A DNA stretch of 64,000 nucleotides from Atkinsonella hypoxylon (taxonomy: Eukaryota > Ascomycota > Sordariomycetes > Hypocreales > Clavicipitaceae). Shown in pieces: positions 1-10,864 of this stretch (positions are counted from its first letter, which is position 1; every line of letters begins with the position of its first letter). The position numbers were made by a program, and so were the translations under genes. The notes under the pieces were generated by a model. That model searched no databases, was not told where the DNA came from, and saw only the letters and a list, made by a program, of their open reading frames with translations. The stretch is from contig JFHB01000004.1 in assembly GCA_000729835.1 (NCBI GenBank), positions 248,001-312,000 on the forward strand, written 5' to 3'.

Positions 1-1
1 C

Positions 2-682
2 ACCCATGCTACATACGGCTATAGCCCTCAGCAACAGTATATGGCGTCGATGAACTCTCCTATGTCATCACAGATGTCTCAGCAACTCTCATCCTCTATA
101 CCGCCACCTCTACACAACCATCACTCTGCAGCCTCTCTGCAGCCATCCATCGCGGCGCCTTTATCAGCTCCGTTACCAACCAGCACGGGTCATATGCCAT
201 ACTCTCCTCATCAGCAAGACAATTATTCGCTTGATCCACACAGATCTGATCGCTTTGGCTCTGATTCTAACCTTTTGCATGAATTTCCTCGGAACATGCT
301 TACTCACGATGCCTCCCGCCGAAACTCGACATACGAAGTTCCCCAGCCTTCAGACCTGTCTTCTATTTCTCTAGGTTCCGTTGCAGATGAACGTTCCAAC
401 GGTAACGCATATATGAAACAGGCATCATACTACCTCCCTTCTCAACCGGCCCCAATATCTACTCAGAACCATCATGTATTTACACATCAGCGCTCGATAA
501 AGGCAGAGTCCGAAACGCCCACTGTTGAGAATGGATCTCAGCACTATGGCTTCGACGAAAGCAGTTCATCTTGGGGATTCGATGCAATGGGCAATTCCCA
601 GGGTCAACAATATTTTGGGAACCAAGCGGGTTCAACTCCGACGAGTTGGCACGGAGGTCCAAACGGTATGGGGCGCTCTTGA
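2..682 (+). CDS. C-terminal part of a Gln/Ser/Pro/His-rich protein, possibly a transcription factor (partial)
   Basis: An open frame enters from the left edge without an in-window start and ends at 682, leaving about 226 residues. The visible part is low complexity and predicted disordered: it is rich in Ser, Gln, Pro and His, with runs such as SPMSSQMSQQLSSS and scattered Tyr and Trp near the end. No structured domain is visible. Such tails are common at the C-terminus of fungal zinc-finger or homeodomain regulators, but the DNA-binding part, if any, lies outside the window, so the regulator idea is inference from composition only. The methionine at 41 is internal because the frame is open upstream of it. 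Confidence 0.6.
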   Translation, partial: THATYGYSPQQQYMASMNSPMSSQMSQQLSSSIPPPLHNHHSAASLQPSIAAPLSAPLPTSTGHMPYSPHQQDNYSLDPHRSDRFGSDSNLLHEFPRNMLTHDASRRNSTYEVPQPSDLSSISLGSVADERSNGNAYMKQASYYLPSQPAPISTQNHHVFTHQRSIKAESETPTVENGSQHYGFDESSSSWGFDAMGNSQGQQYFGNQAGSTPTSWHGGPNGMGRS

Positions 683-1661
683 TGGACATCCTTACCAGTC
701 TCGCGTCGTATTTTCTGTTTCCTGTCCGGGCCAGAACACCACGAATGCTCGCTAAGACTTAACGTTTTGAGGACTCCTTTTCGGACCAGGTCCGGCCTAC
801 ATTTTCGTCTTGTCATTAATGTATTCTCTGACAGCACCATTGGCTTTTGGGCTGTCTTAGTAATTCTAATGTTCCTGTCGCCGTTCGTGGTATTGATAGA
901 GGTTGTTTCGTCTAGTCTGGGGGCGTTTAGGTCTAGCCGTTCTTCTTGTGTTGTGCTGCTTTCGGCGTTGGAAGTTGGGTGATTTTATGGATAAACTTAT
1001 CTGGCATGGTAGCTTGTTCCACTGTCGTTCTGACGTAAAGTTGGAAAGTTGCCGGGTGGTAACATCGTGATCTCTACTGCACTAAGGCGCTCGGGGTTGG
1101 TTTCTTCTTCTTCTTCTTCTTTTTTTTTTTTTTTTTGTATAGGACTCATTGGGACGGACTTGGGGGCTTTGGTGCTCATGAGTAGTTACCAACTGCTTGT
1201 TCTTAGAGCGTATACCCGCAAGGGGCTTGGACTGAAATTTAATAAACCAAGAATCATATATTTCCTGCTGCTGACCTGATGAGAAGACATGGCGCTACAC
1301 TAACGCTTGATGGCACCGCCCAGTATTCTTCCAGTTGCTGGCCCCTAAAATTGCCTAGCTTAGGGTATGAGGCATGAAGCATGCGAGTTGGCGCTGTGGT
1401 ATAGCCTGGCTGATTTGAGCTGTGGGGTAGGTACATGGCCGCCCCTCGACAGTCATCTTAGTCTCGTACATCTACACAAGACACCACCAGTGAAAGAAGC
1501 CACGGCGAGCTCTGAATCACGCAAACATACTAACTCAAGTGCTCGCTGTTGGAGCGTAACACTTCCTTTGTCCCGCCTAAGCCATCCACTTTCGCAAGCC
1601 GAAAAAAAAAAGAAGATAAGCTGCCCCCACTGCTGTCGGGCGGTGTAGTGGACGGGTAATT
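683..1661. other. Intergenic spacer with pyrimidine tract
   Basis: This 1-kb stretch lies between the Q/S-rich gene and CRD1. It contains the 3' UTR of the former and the promoter of the latter. A T/C tract (TTC repeats followed by a T run, about 1103-1136) is the only notable structure. No coding ORF with family resemblance is seen. Confidence 0.5.
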
Positions 1662-2942
1662 ATGTCGACGCTGGTCTTCGCATCGCGAGTCGCAAAACAA
1701 ACGTGCCGCTGCGGATTTGCAAGCTTAAGCTACACTGCGCATGCTAGACCACAACATCCGAATTACCCGAATAGTAAAATAAACAACCACAACTTATTGC
1801 CTCCCAAATGGCCAAATGACTCGCGGTTAAGACTTCGTCAAGTCCGACAAAACAGGTGTGTGAGAAAGGCATCCCGGAAAAAGAAAGAATGAAGGAAGAA
1901 AGGAAAGGGCAGGAAAGAAGGGGGAAAGATCCATTCGATGTGGACGTCGAACTTGTCGACAACGCTGACATGGCTCTAACTCCCCAGCTCTCTGCAGAAG
2001 CAACCGCAAAAGCCCGAGATTAATCAGTCTAGAACACAAAGCGACCATAGAAATCATACCGTACCAAAACCTCGCTCGAATCCGAATACCTCCAACGCCG
2101 AAGCTCTGGTCTACGAAGACATATACACGATTCCTAATTTCCTGACAATCACTCGGCTAGTAGCTGCTCCCGTGGTCGGTTACTTAGTGCTCCACGACTC
2201 TCATGCATTGGCGGTTGGATTATTTGCGTATGCAGGCATTACCGACTTGCTCGATGGCTGGATTGCTCGAAGATGGGACCGTAAAACGGTAGTTGGAACC
2301 GTCATAGACCCAATGGCCGATAAAGCTCTTATGACTATCCTGACCATATGCTTAGCCGCTAAGGGAGCACTGCCATGTACGTGCCCAATGACGAGAATAA
2401 CAGGTTGAAACGATCTCTATCCCATATATTTTTCCTCGCGCTGCTATCGTCTCTTGAAACTACGACCCTTGTTCAAGGTCACTTCGCAACGGACCCAATA
2501 AAGATATCGCGTCGGCTAACTTTTTGCAATTCTCTTCAGTGTGGCTGGCAACCATAATATTGGGAAGAGATATTGGTCTCGGTATCTCAGCAATATACTA
2601 TCGATGGGTCTCACTCCCCCCGCCAAAAACCTTCAAGCGCTACTGGGATTTTTCTCTCCCATCTGCGGAGGTTCGCCCCACGACTATAAGCAAATACAAC
2701 ACATTCCTTCAGCTCGGACTGGTCGGTTTGACAACAGCGGCACCCTTAATTCACACAGATATTTCCTCGATATTGACAGTTTTACAGTGAGTACGATCAT
2801 GTTTATCACCCAAGGTGCCTTGGATTGGCAAAGAACATGCTTCGCAATCTGACAAGGATCTAGATATACTGTAGCAGCGACGACTACGTGGAGCGGCGCA
2901 AGCTATATCTTCAGCAGAGATGCCGTCAAGATGCTGAAGTAG
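1662..2942 (+). CDS. CRD1: Cardiolipin synthase (CDP-alcohol phosphatidyltransferase), mitochondrial
   Basis: The protein condenses phosphatidylglycerol with CDP-diacylglycerol to make cardiolipin in the inner mitochondrial membrane. I assemble four exons: 1662-1855, 1988-2376, 2540-2786 and 2864-2942, giving 302 residues. The CDP-alcohol phosphotransferase motif D-x2-DG-x2-AR-x8-G-x3-D-x3-D is complete in exon 2 (TDLLDGWIARRW through DPMADK). Exon 1 encodes a basic, Ser/Arg-rich leader consistent with a mitochondrial targeting sequence. The last exon restores the family ending (TTTWSGASYIFSRDAVKMLK), which is lost if translation stops at the in-frame TGA inside intron 3 at 2788. All junctions are GT...AG and keep frame. 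The first donor (GTGTGT at 1856) is the least certain. Confidence 0.88.
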
Positions 2943-3301
2943 GGGTGTTTTGCAGCGGCTAAGATCTCCTGAGTACACATCCTATTGCAGATTACACCTA
3001 TTTTTTATCTCAACATCAAGTCTACTAGTGTCTGAGTGACCATACCCGAAGTTGAAATACATATGCATCTAATTCATAGTCCGCGTGATCGCAATCAACT
3101 GTCCTCATTCTCGCCACTAATGATAACTTGTGACATTCTTTAGGCATGATTGCGAGCTCAAGGCGGCACGTCTATTGCGCGACGTGCCGCCTCATGCGAT
3201 CGGATCCGCCTGTATCTCGGATCTTGATCAATAGTATGCTCGAATTCCGGGAGAAAAATCGAGAGAAATACTCAATTAATCTCAAGTAGAGCGGTACAAA
3301 T
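2943..3301. other. Convergent 3' spacer CRD1/MTO1
   Basis: About 360 nt separate the converging ends of CRD1 and MTO1. It should hold both 3' UTRs. An inverted pair around 3162-3193 (GGCGGCACGTC... GACGTGCCGCC) could form a strong stem of about 11 bp and may act as a bidirectional 3'-end or structural element. Confidence 0.4.
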
Positions 3302-5457
3302 TCATGAACATATCGCCATATTTGTATGGCCCCCTTCTGATCTAGCTTTGCCGCCCTGTTTACAGTTTGTCCGCACATAAGCTAATAATCGAATAATTCC
3401 GGCAGGAGTAACACCCTCAATCCGACGAGCTTGTGCTAGAGTCTCTGGTCGTATAAAGTTTAGCACTTCCTTCTCAGATAGCGCAAGTCCTGCAACAGCA
3501 TCGTAATCAAGGTCTAGAGGAAGCTGGAAACGCTCATCGTGCGCAAACTGATGTCTTTCAGCAGCCTGCATTTTTACATATGGGGCGTATGCGGTCTCAA
3601 TGACCACACGATCTCTAATGCGAGGGGAGAACTTCTCGATATCAGGAAGAACGGCACTCAATTTCTCGAGGTGCTGAGGAGAACCAGAATTTGAGAGACG
3701 CAAAATGTCGAGTCCTGTCCGACGTCGTGACTTTCTCCCAATATCGAAGCCGTGACTGGTCCACTGTGTTGGCGTGAGGGATACAGCCTCCAGAAGCGAC
3801 GTGAGGTCTTTAATCTGCTGACGTTCGTCTGAGAATGCGGTCCAACGCTTGTCAGAGACTACCCCCCATGTTCGACCTTTCTCGGTGAGTCGCAAATCAG
3901 CATTGTCGGCTCTGGCAGCCATACGAAATTCGCTCCTCGATGTGAACATTCGATATGGCTCAGTCACGCCCTTCGTGATCAGATCATCTATCATAATCCC
4001 GATGTAGCCGTCAGATCTAGAAATTAAAGCCTCACTTAGCCCCTGTGCCGCCCGGCCTGCGTTTATACCAGCTATAACTCCTTGACCAGCAGCTTCTTCA
4101 TATCCGGTGGTGCCGTTGATCTGCCCAGCGAGATATAAGCCTTGGATTGCTTTTGCTTCGAGTGTGGATCTAAGTCCTCTAGGATCAATGTAGTCGTATT
4201 CGACTCCGTACCCTGGTTGTAGCATCTCAACTTTTTCAAGCCCCCTAATCGTCCGCAAGGCTTCCTCCTGCGCCTCAGCAGGTATAGTCATTGAAAGTCC
4301 ATTTGGGTAAATAACTGAACTGCTGAAGCCTTCGGGTTCGAGCCAAACAATATGCATGTCTTTCTCAGGAAATCGAGTCACCTTCGACTCCAACGACGGA
4401 CAATACCTAGGCCCTTTTACCGTCTCGCGGATATGCATCGTTTTGTCCAAGTTTTGTCGCACAATCTGATGAGTTTTTTCGTTTGTGTGAGTGATACTGC
4501 AAGTAAGCTGGTCTACCACAGAAACATTATTGTTCAAGAATGAGAATGGGATAGGTGATGCATCTCCAACCTGAACCTCCAACTCTTCAAATTTGATGGT
4601 GAACTTGTTGAGCCGCGGAGGCGTTCCCGTTTTGAGCCTCCCGAGGCTGAAACCAGCGGTACGTAGTGATGTGCTTAGGGCAGAGGTGGCATTTTCTCCT
4701 AATCGACCAGCTGGATGGCTTGCTAAGCCTATATGTATCTCACCACCCAAGAACGTACCCGTTGTGATGATCACTTTGTTTGCTGGGACAACTTCGCCAG
4801 AATTTAGCCGAACGCCTGTGATGCATGTGATTCTTCCGCTCCCGCTCGAGTCAGGAATCCGTGATGATATAATATCTGAAACGCTCGCGACGATAATTGA
4901 CAAATTTGGGTACGCTTCTAGTTCCTCTCGCATATATTGTTGATACAATTCTCGGTCAATCTGAGCGCGGGGACCCTCGTGAAAAGTTAATGATTTGTTA
5001 GACATTGGTTTGTTTGAAGGGTGTCTTACCCAGACTGCTGGCCCCTTCCGGCGATTGAGTATGTGAAACTGTACGCCAGCTCTGTCGATAATCTTCCCAG
5101 CCAATCCATCGAGCGCATCAATCTCTCGAATTATGGTCCCCTTCCCAATTCCCCCAAAGCTGGGATTACAAGAACATGTTCCTATATTCTCAAGTTTGGG
5201 AGTTATTAACGCGGTTCTCGCCCCTGTCCTAGCAGCAGCCGCACACGCCTCGGCACCGGCATGTCCACCCCCAATCACGATGACATCGTATGGTCTATCG
5301 ATTACCATGATCAGCATATTGATATTGAAGGCGAGAGGGAAAGCTGAAGTTGGGGGATAAAGAACCTGCCACTAGCTACTGTGACCAATTGTCGAAGGCA
5401 GACAAGCGGCCGTCGTTGCACGGAGCGAACGCCTGCTGCACGAAATGGAACACGCAT
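3302..5457 (-). CDS. MTO1: Mitochondrial tRNA uridine-34 modification protein, MnmG/GidA family
   Basis: With its MSS1/MnmE partner this FAD protein installs carboxymethylaminomethyl groups on U34 of mitochondrial tRNAs. The body exon (5294-3302) starts with the dinucleotide-binding loop VIVIGGGHAGAEAC, followed by the family block SCNPSFGGIGKG, TGTFLGG and the C-terminal helical domain ending near GITPAG-like GVTPAGIIRLLAYVR. An ATG at 5317 opens this frame, but it would give a protein without a targeting peptide. A better model adds an upstream exon, 5457-5366, beginning MRVPFRAAGVRSVQRRP, spliced over a 71-nt intron (5365-5295, branch CTGAT, acceptor GATAG) into RPYDVIVIGGG. That yields 694 residues and a basic presequence. 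The donor GTTCTT is non-consensus, so the 5' end is moderately sure. Confidence 0.93.
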
Positions 5458-6190
5458 CAAGAAACAATCAAAAAGCCAGGATTTCAGTTTTTATACGAGT
5501 CACCATATATCTAATTGTGAAAGGTTGTAGGCGCCAGTCTCCGTCGTCTTGGAAACAATGAGAGTTTTCTTTTTCCTTTTTTCTGTTTTTTTTTTTTTTA
5601 ATCTCCACGAGCAATGACGACACAAAACTGAAGAAAAAATGTGGGCCCGGCTTGCCTAAGAAGAGTCTTTTCAACGCATATATCAACAGGTATCTGCTCA
5701 CAAGTGTGAGAAGTAGTCAAATATTTCCAGCTTTTAGTGTAGGATATTGTTACGATATATTGTATATAGGACATGCGTTGGAACAGCTTCGTTGTTAAAG
5801 CTTGCAGACTACGCATACTACCGACGACTACTAAGCATAATGGTTTCGTTTCTAGAGTCTGTCAAATGTCAAGAACATCCCTTGCATCCTCAAGAAAATT
5901 TTGAAGTCTGAAGGTCTTGCTACATATAGATTAACCGCATCAAGAGGTAGGGGCATCAAAATGCAAGCCCGCGTTCAATGCTGGAGATCGAAGCGGAGTA
6001 TATATCAAGCTTCCATGCTGACTTTCATTGTAGCATTGTCCCTTTTTTGCAGTACGCGAGTGTTATTTCCGTAACTGGTACGGTTACTAATTGCATCTTG
6101 CGTCTCGCCTCTTCACGCTAGAAGCAGGCTTCTTTGCTCGTCTTCCTATCGACCCACGCAGCCTGATATTGTATGCTCGCTAGCTATACA
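5458..6190. other. Spacer between MTO1 5' end and VPS45 3' end
   Basis: This 730-nt stretch holds the MTO1 promoter and the VPS45 3' UTR. It contains an A/T-rich tract with a T run near 5586-5600. I see no gene in it. Confidence 0.5.
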
Positions 6191-7980
6191 TCAACGAGCA
6201 CTGAAATCCGGCCAGGAGCTGACTGCATCGCTTACTTCTTCCATGAAGGTGGCTGCATTGTGGACTGATGTGCCTCCCAACACAACGCGCACACCAGGTG
6301 TCGTGGCATTAATACCAGCAATCATCTTCGCTTCTTCGTAGGTCACGCCCCCTATAATAAAGACTATGATGTCTTGTGGCTTATCCTTTGTCGAACCACC
6401 GCCTTCCAAAAATGGATAATGCTGCTCCCTCAAGCGTCCCTTGATAAGGTTGTGCAACGTGCTTTCTAAGAGTGTAGTGTGCTGCGTGTAGACGTTTTCA
6501 ACGCCCTTCAGACCTCGAAATCGACTTGACGCCCCAGAGAATATCCCTGCTGAATCAAACATGTCTGCAATTCCGACCTGGGATAGCGACGTATGGAGTG
6601 AACAATGGTATAGAAGAATCTTGTTAACCAATGCAGCTTGAGATGGAGCAACTCCTCCTGCTGCGACCAGTAAATCTCGTAGCATTGAAACTGTATTCGA
6701 TTGTTGCTTATCATAACGCAATGCGTATAGTGCCGTCAATCCGATTTTAGATTGAGCTGTGACGCTTGGATTCTGGATGAGTTTCTGTATATTCTAGATG
6801 AAGTTGTCAGCCATCGAAGTAATCGACTTCGGATGATGCGGCCACAGACCTTCAGATCCGCATTGTGGTTATCGTTGCAAGCCAGACTCTGTTCCACCTC
6901 GCTGACCTCTAGCAAAGACTCTGCTGCAACCTTCCGACTCAACTCAGACATCAGTGTCACATGCTTGCTAACATTGCCAGACAATTTTCTGAACTCTGGA
7001 TATTCTTCGATGAAACGCTTCATATCAGAGATGGACTCTATATTGGCGTTGTTCTTTGTCTTAGACTGATACTGCTCGACATATTCTTTGATGGTTCCGC
7101 CCAAATCGCCGAAATTGAGAAACATATTCTTCTTGAAGAATGGGTCTTGGTCTTGAGATAAAACTATTTCTTTTAGCTCTGGACGTATATCAGGAACTCC
7201 GCTTAGGTCAACTCGACCATTTTGAATCCCAATAAGATGATGGACCATAGCTTGATACGTCCACTGAGTAAGGAGCGGCGTAACACAATCCTCACGTCGG
7301 TCCAAAATAAGAAGAATGGAAGGAGTGTCGACTCTTCGGAATTCGAAGAGTTGCTCTTCCGAGGACATTAAGTAACGTACCTCGGTGGCAAGTTTCTTCG
7401 CCAAAGGGCTGCTTTTTTGGTAACGTACAAGTGGTTTTTTTTTCAGTGATAGCAGAACTGCGAGTAGGCCTTCCGCACATCGCTGCAGAGAATCCGGGTT
7501 CCAGCTGTCGGGGTCTAAGCCCCATATACGTCGCTGTGGCAGCGATAAGGAGAGCGAGAACAAATCAGAATTTATGACGGTGTAGTCCGCGAAATGCTCC
7601 TGGACGACTTTGACAATTTCGTGGTCATCTGCCTCCGCAAGTCGCTCCAGAGAGGATTTTTTAGCCACATTAGTAAAAAACAGATGGTATTCTCCATATT
7701 TAGGCTCTCTGAGTTCGTCTATCAGCAGCTGTATGGTATTAGGCGATGGACGCAATAGACATATGCAGCGAAGATGGCGCATCTTCTCGCGATGTGCATT
7801 ATCTAGGCGATCGATGAGATACACCTCATGATTGAGCAGAGATGATTGGGTCACAGCAGTCGAGATAATGGAAACTGTTTCGCTATCCAACAGCAAGATC
7901 TTCATCTTTGAGGAAGACGCGTCTGAAGTAGGCGCGACTATTTTTGAAATATAGCTGGCCACGGCCTGTGAGACGTCCAT
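6191..7980 (-). CDS. VPS45: Vacuolar protein sorting-associated protein Vps45 (Sec1/Munc18 family)
   Basis: This SM protein binds the syntaxin Tlg2/Pep12 class and promotes SNARE assembly for Golgi-to-endosome/vacuole traffic. Exon 1 is 7980-6850 and exon 2 is 6784-6191, joined over a 65-nt intron (GTCTGT...TACAG) to give 574 residues, close to the family's usual length. Features seen are the N-terminal segment MDVSQAVASYISKI, the SM core (MKILLLDSETVSIIS; LLILDRREDCVTPLLTQWTYQAMVHHLIGI) and the C-terminal block DIIVFIIGGVTYEEAKMIAG, GVRVVLGGTSVHN. Splicing restores the conserved stretch NADLK-KLIQNPSVTAQSKIGLTALYALRY, part by part, and removes the in-frame stop at 6736. It shares a 406-nt divergent promoter with MMM1. 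Confidence 0.95.
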
Positions 7981-8386
7981 GGTGATGCGAGAGACACCGT
8001 GGCGTGTTCACCAGACCATAATCATAGGAGTATGTTGGTGGCAGAATCGATCAAGGTTTCATAGAGCTTCACTATACGCATAGTAGAGATCCCGGCAGCA
8101 TGACGGGAGCCAAGCCAGAATCATGGACCGATAAAGCAAAGACAGACGACAGTGAGTAGTTACGGTTGTGCGCAACCCGGGTATCTGCATAAAAACCAAC
8201 CCGCTATAATCATAGCGCAGCCAGCGCCAATGTCCGAGTTTCTGTACCCAGCAATTGAGCTAGCATGACTATGCCCTTAGAAATCAACCGACATCAGAGA
8301 CTTCACATAAATCGTTTCGGGTCGAGAAAAGATGAAATTTAATTTGATGGTGGACAGTCTCTAGATTCTGGAGTGAATTGAGAAAA
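7981..8386. promoter_or_regulatory. Divergent promoter region VPS45/MMM1
   Basis: The start codons of VPS45 (leftward) and MMM1 (rightward) are only about 406 nt apart, so both promoters and 5' UTRs must lie here. No TATA box or specific operator is obvious to me. Calling it a shared promoter is inference from the arrangement. Confidence 0.5.
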
Positions 8387-9686
8387 ATGCTACCAGATAG
8401 TGATTGCCCTTCCAGATCAGAACCCACGTCAGTACACATGTCTTCTTTAGAGAACAACAATGTAGATATACAGCTGACATATTTCCAGCCTCTCGTTCAC
8501 GCAGGGTCTTATTGCCGGCCAGCTATCTGTGGTTCTAATCTTGGCAGCCTTCATAAAATTTTTCATCTTTGGTGATCCGCCCTCACCTGATGTGACTGCG
8601 TCTTTGCGGGCGACAGAGAGGCGATCTAGGACTCTCTCACACAGGCAATCGCTGTTGAGGCTGCGAAGCCCCAACCAGAGACATGGACAGACACTGAAGC
8701 GCAAAAAATCAACTGTGCTTCGAAACCCGCCGGCACTCACCATAGGCTCGATACTAAGCAAGACATATTACAATGTTGACGGCCATCAACCAGAGAGCCT
8801 CGATTGGTTCAATGTACTCATCGCTCAGACAATAGCACAGTTCAGAAGCGACGCACAGCATGATGACGCGATTCTCGATTCCTTGACCAAAGCCCTCAAT
8901 GGAACGTCGCGGCCCGATTTTGTCGATGATATTCGTGTCACAGAGTTAAGCTTGGGCGAGGACTTCCCCATCTTCAGCAATTGCCGCATAATCCCTGTTG
9001 ATGAGGATGGGTTAAGCCTTGGCAATGGAATCAAGTTCGATGCTGCCACTGCCGCCCGGGACGGAACGAGACTGCAAGCTCGAATGGACGTGGACCTGAG
9101 CGACATGCTTACACTTGCAGTTGAAACTAAACTTCTCCTCAACTATCCCAAAAAATTATCAGCTGTCCTGCCGGTTGCACTCGCCGTTTCAGTCGTCCGC
9201 TTCAGCGGAACATTGTCAATCTCTTTTATTCCCAGCAACCCTTCCCAATCGACGCCCACTATGATGACATTTAGTTTTCTGGACGATTATCGGTTGGATT
9301 TTTCTATTCGAAGCCTTCTCGGTAGCAGGTCGCGCCTGCAAGACGTCCCTAAAATTGCTCAACTGGTTGAAGCTAGGTTGCACAGATGGTTCGATGAACG
9401 TGCTGTTGAACCTTGCTTTCAAGAGATTGCACTGCCGAGTCTTTGGCCCAGGAAGAAGAACACCAGAGGCCCGGATGACTCTGTCCCTGACGGTGGGTTG
9501 TCTGTTGGACGGTCCAAAGGCAAAGACGTTGGCCGCGAAGTGCGTGACGATCCACCTAGGCAGGCAGAAATTCCTTTCGAGAATAGAAAGATTGGTACGT
9601 TCTCTCTAAGACATCGTCGACCCGTTCAAGATGGAGATGAGCTAGCAATGTCGACATCGCTGGCAAGTATAAAGTCTGTCATGTGA
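8387..9686 (+). CDS. MMM1: Maintenance of mitochondrial morphology protein 1, ERMES subunit with SMP domain
   Basis: Mmm1 is the ER-anchored subunit of the ERMES tether and moves phospholipids between ER and mitochondria through its SMP domain. Two exons, 8387-8427 and 8489-9686, give 412 residues. The short first exon encodes MLPDSDCPSRSEPT; a 61-nt intron (GTCAGT donor, branch CTGAC, TTCCAG acceptor) joins it to LSFTQGLIAGQLSVVLILAA, the luminal end and single transmembrane helix typical of the family. The SMP domain follows from about residue 110 (SLDWFNVLIAQTIAQFRSD) to about 320 (EARLHRWFDERAVEPCFQEI). The second exon lacks a usable ATG before the membrane helix, which supports the spliced start. 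The tail is charged and disordered. Confidence 0.95.
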
Positions 9687-9919
9687 TGAAAAGCTGCTCT
9701 GAACAATAAGGGTCTTGGTATCGTGTTATAGTCTACATCTGAAGTCAACCAGTGTTCGCATGTATATCAGAATGAGTAATAGTTGATACGACGACAGCTG
9801 CATGTTGTGGGTACCGGGTTTTCATTTACATGATATTCCATTCGCAGTACAGCAGCATGTAAGTACATGAAGAGCATCGAGTTTCGAAAATCAACCATGT
9901 TATTAAACAAACCTCAACT

Positions 9920-10864
9920 TTAAAGATGCAAAGTGATCAGAGAAGTTGACGAACGAGTCAACGAAAGCAAGTTTTGCCACCACAAAACTGAGCCGCCGAG
10001 GAGCAGTACGTAGTACAGGAGTGTCCATTTCAGGTCTGGTTTGACCTCAACGGTACGTTCGTCTTCCAGCCAATACGGTTCCAACTTGCCCCAAACACGA
10101 GGAAGACCCATGGAGTTGCAAAATGTATGGACTGTAATGACAGCCAGCAGAGATCCGGTGCGCAGAAACAAGAATGTGGCATAAGCGCCAAAAGCGGTTG
10201 TGTATGAGAACTGAAGTACAGATCGCACAATAGCCGCAGCTAGTGGAGTGTAGGGATGGGTGACGCGGAACTCATAGAAATGATGAAGATGTGCCAGGCC
10301 AAAAACCATAGGTGAGAGAAATATAATATTTTTCACAGAACATCCAGCCATCAACAACAAGGGCACAGCAGAGGAGCGAAATAGACATTCTTCTGTCACG
10401 GGACCCTGTCGATCGATATTAGTCAACGCAGTGTAACTGTATTGTTCCGTCGACAGGGATAGACCTACTGCCACCAGATTCCTCCATGCAGCCCAGTCGG
10501 ACCAGACCTGCTTCAAAGGGTCAAGGGATACCCAACTTCTCCAAGCGCCTTCAATGAGCAGGCATTCATACAAAGGCCCTGAAAATAGTAGGCCTGTCAA
10601 GACCGCGGACTTGCAAGTCTCAACCACCCCAATGGGCCAATATCCCATTGACATCCATGGCGGGATTTTGGGAGGCGTTTGAAGAAGCTCTATCAAAGCA
10701 AAGGAGACCAAAGAGCATATTGCTGTAGAAAAGGTGACGGAGCGGATCCTAGCACGTATGGCTTCTGGTGCGTCCCGCGAACGACCTGCCGTGGCTCTGG
10801 TGGCAGAAGTTGCATATAAAGGCAACACATAAACAAAGCAGTAGGTGACCTTGGTTCTCGGCAT
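9920..10864 (-). CDS. RCE1: CAAX prenyl protease 2 (ER type II CAAX endoprotease)
   Basis: Rce1 removes the last three residues of prenylated CAAX proteins such as Ras and a-factor in the ER membrane. The frame is open from 10864 to 9920, but it contains a perfect 63-nt intron (10468-10406, GTAGGT donor, branch TTGACTAAT, CGACAG acceptor) that is a multiple of three and stop-free. Splicing gives 293 residues and joins NLVA directly to GPVTEECLFRS, the catalytic Glu-Glu-x3-Arg motif. The other two active-site motifs are visible: GLAHLHHF and HTFCNSMG. Several hydrophobic segments fit a polytopic ER protein. Retention of the intron would insert 21 residues immediately before the catalytic motif. 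Confidence 0.93.
   Translation of the reverse strand: MPRTKVTYCFVYVLPLYATSATRATAGRSRDAPEAIRARIRSVTFSTAICSLVSFALIELLQTPPKIPPWMSMGYWPIGVVETCKSAVLTGLLFSGPLYECLLIEGAWRSWVSLDPLKQVWSDWAAWRNLVAVGLSLSTEQYSYTALTNIDRQGPVTEECLFRSSAVPLLLMAGCSVKNIIFLSPMVFGLAHLHHFYEFRVTHPYTPLAAAIVRSVLQFSYTTAFGAYATFLFLRTGSLLAVITVHTFCNSMGLPRVWGKLEPYWLEDERTVEVKPDLKWTLLYYVLLLGGSVLWWQNLLSLTRSSTSLITLHL

Noticed and set aside
2377..2540. Stop of the CRD1 frame at 2408 as the true end
   Set aside because: The frame after GALP is intron sequence; splicing to LWLATIILGRD restores the family.
4352..5360. Several plus-strand frames across MTO1
   Set aside because: They are antisense shadows of a strongly conserved gene.
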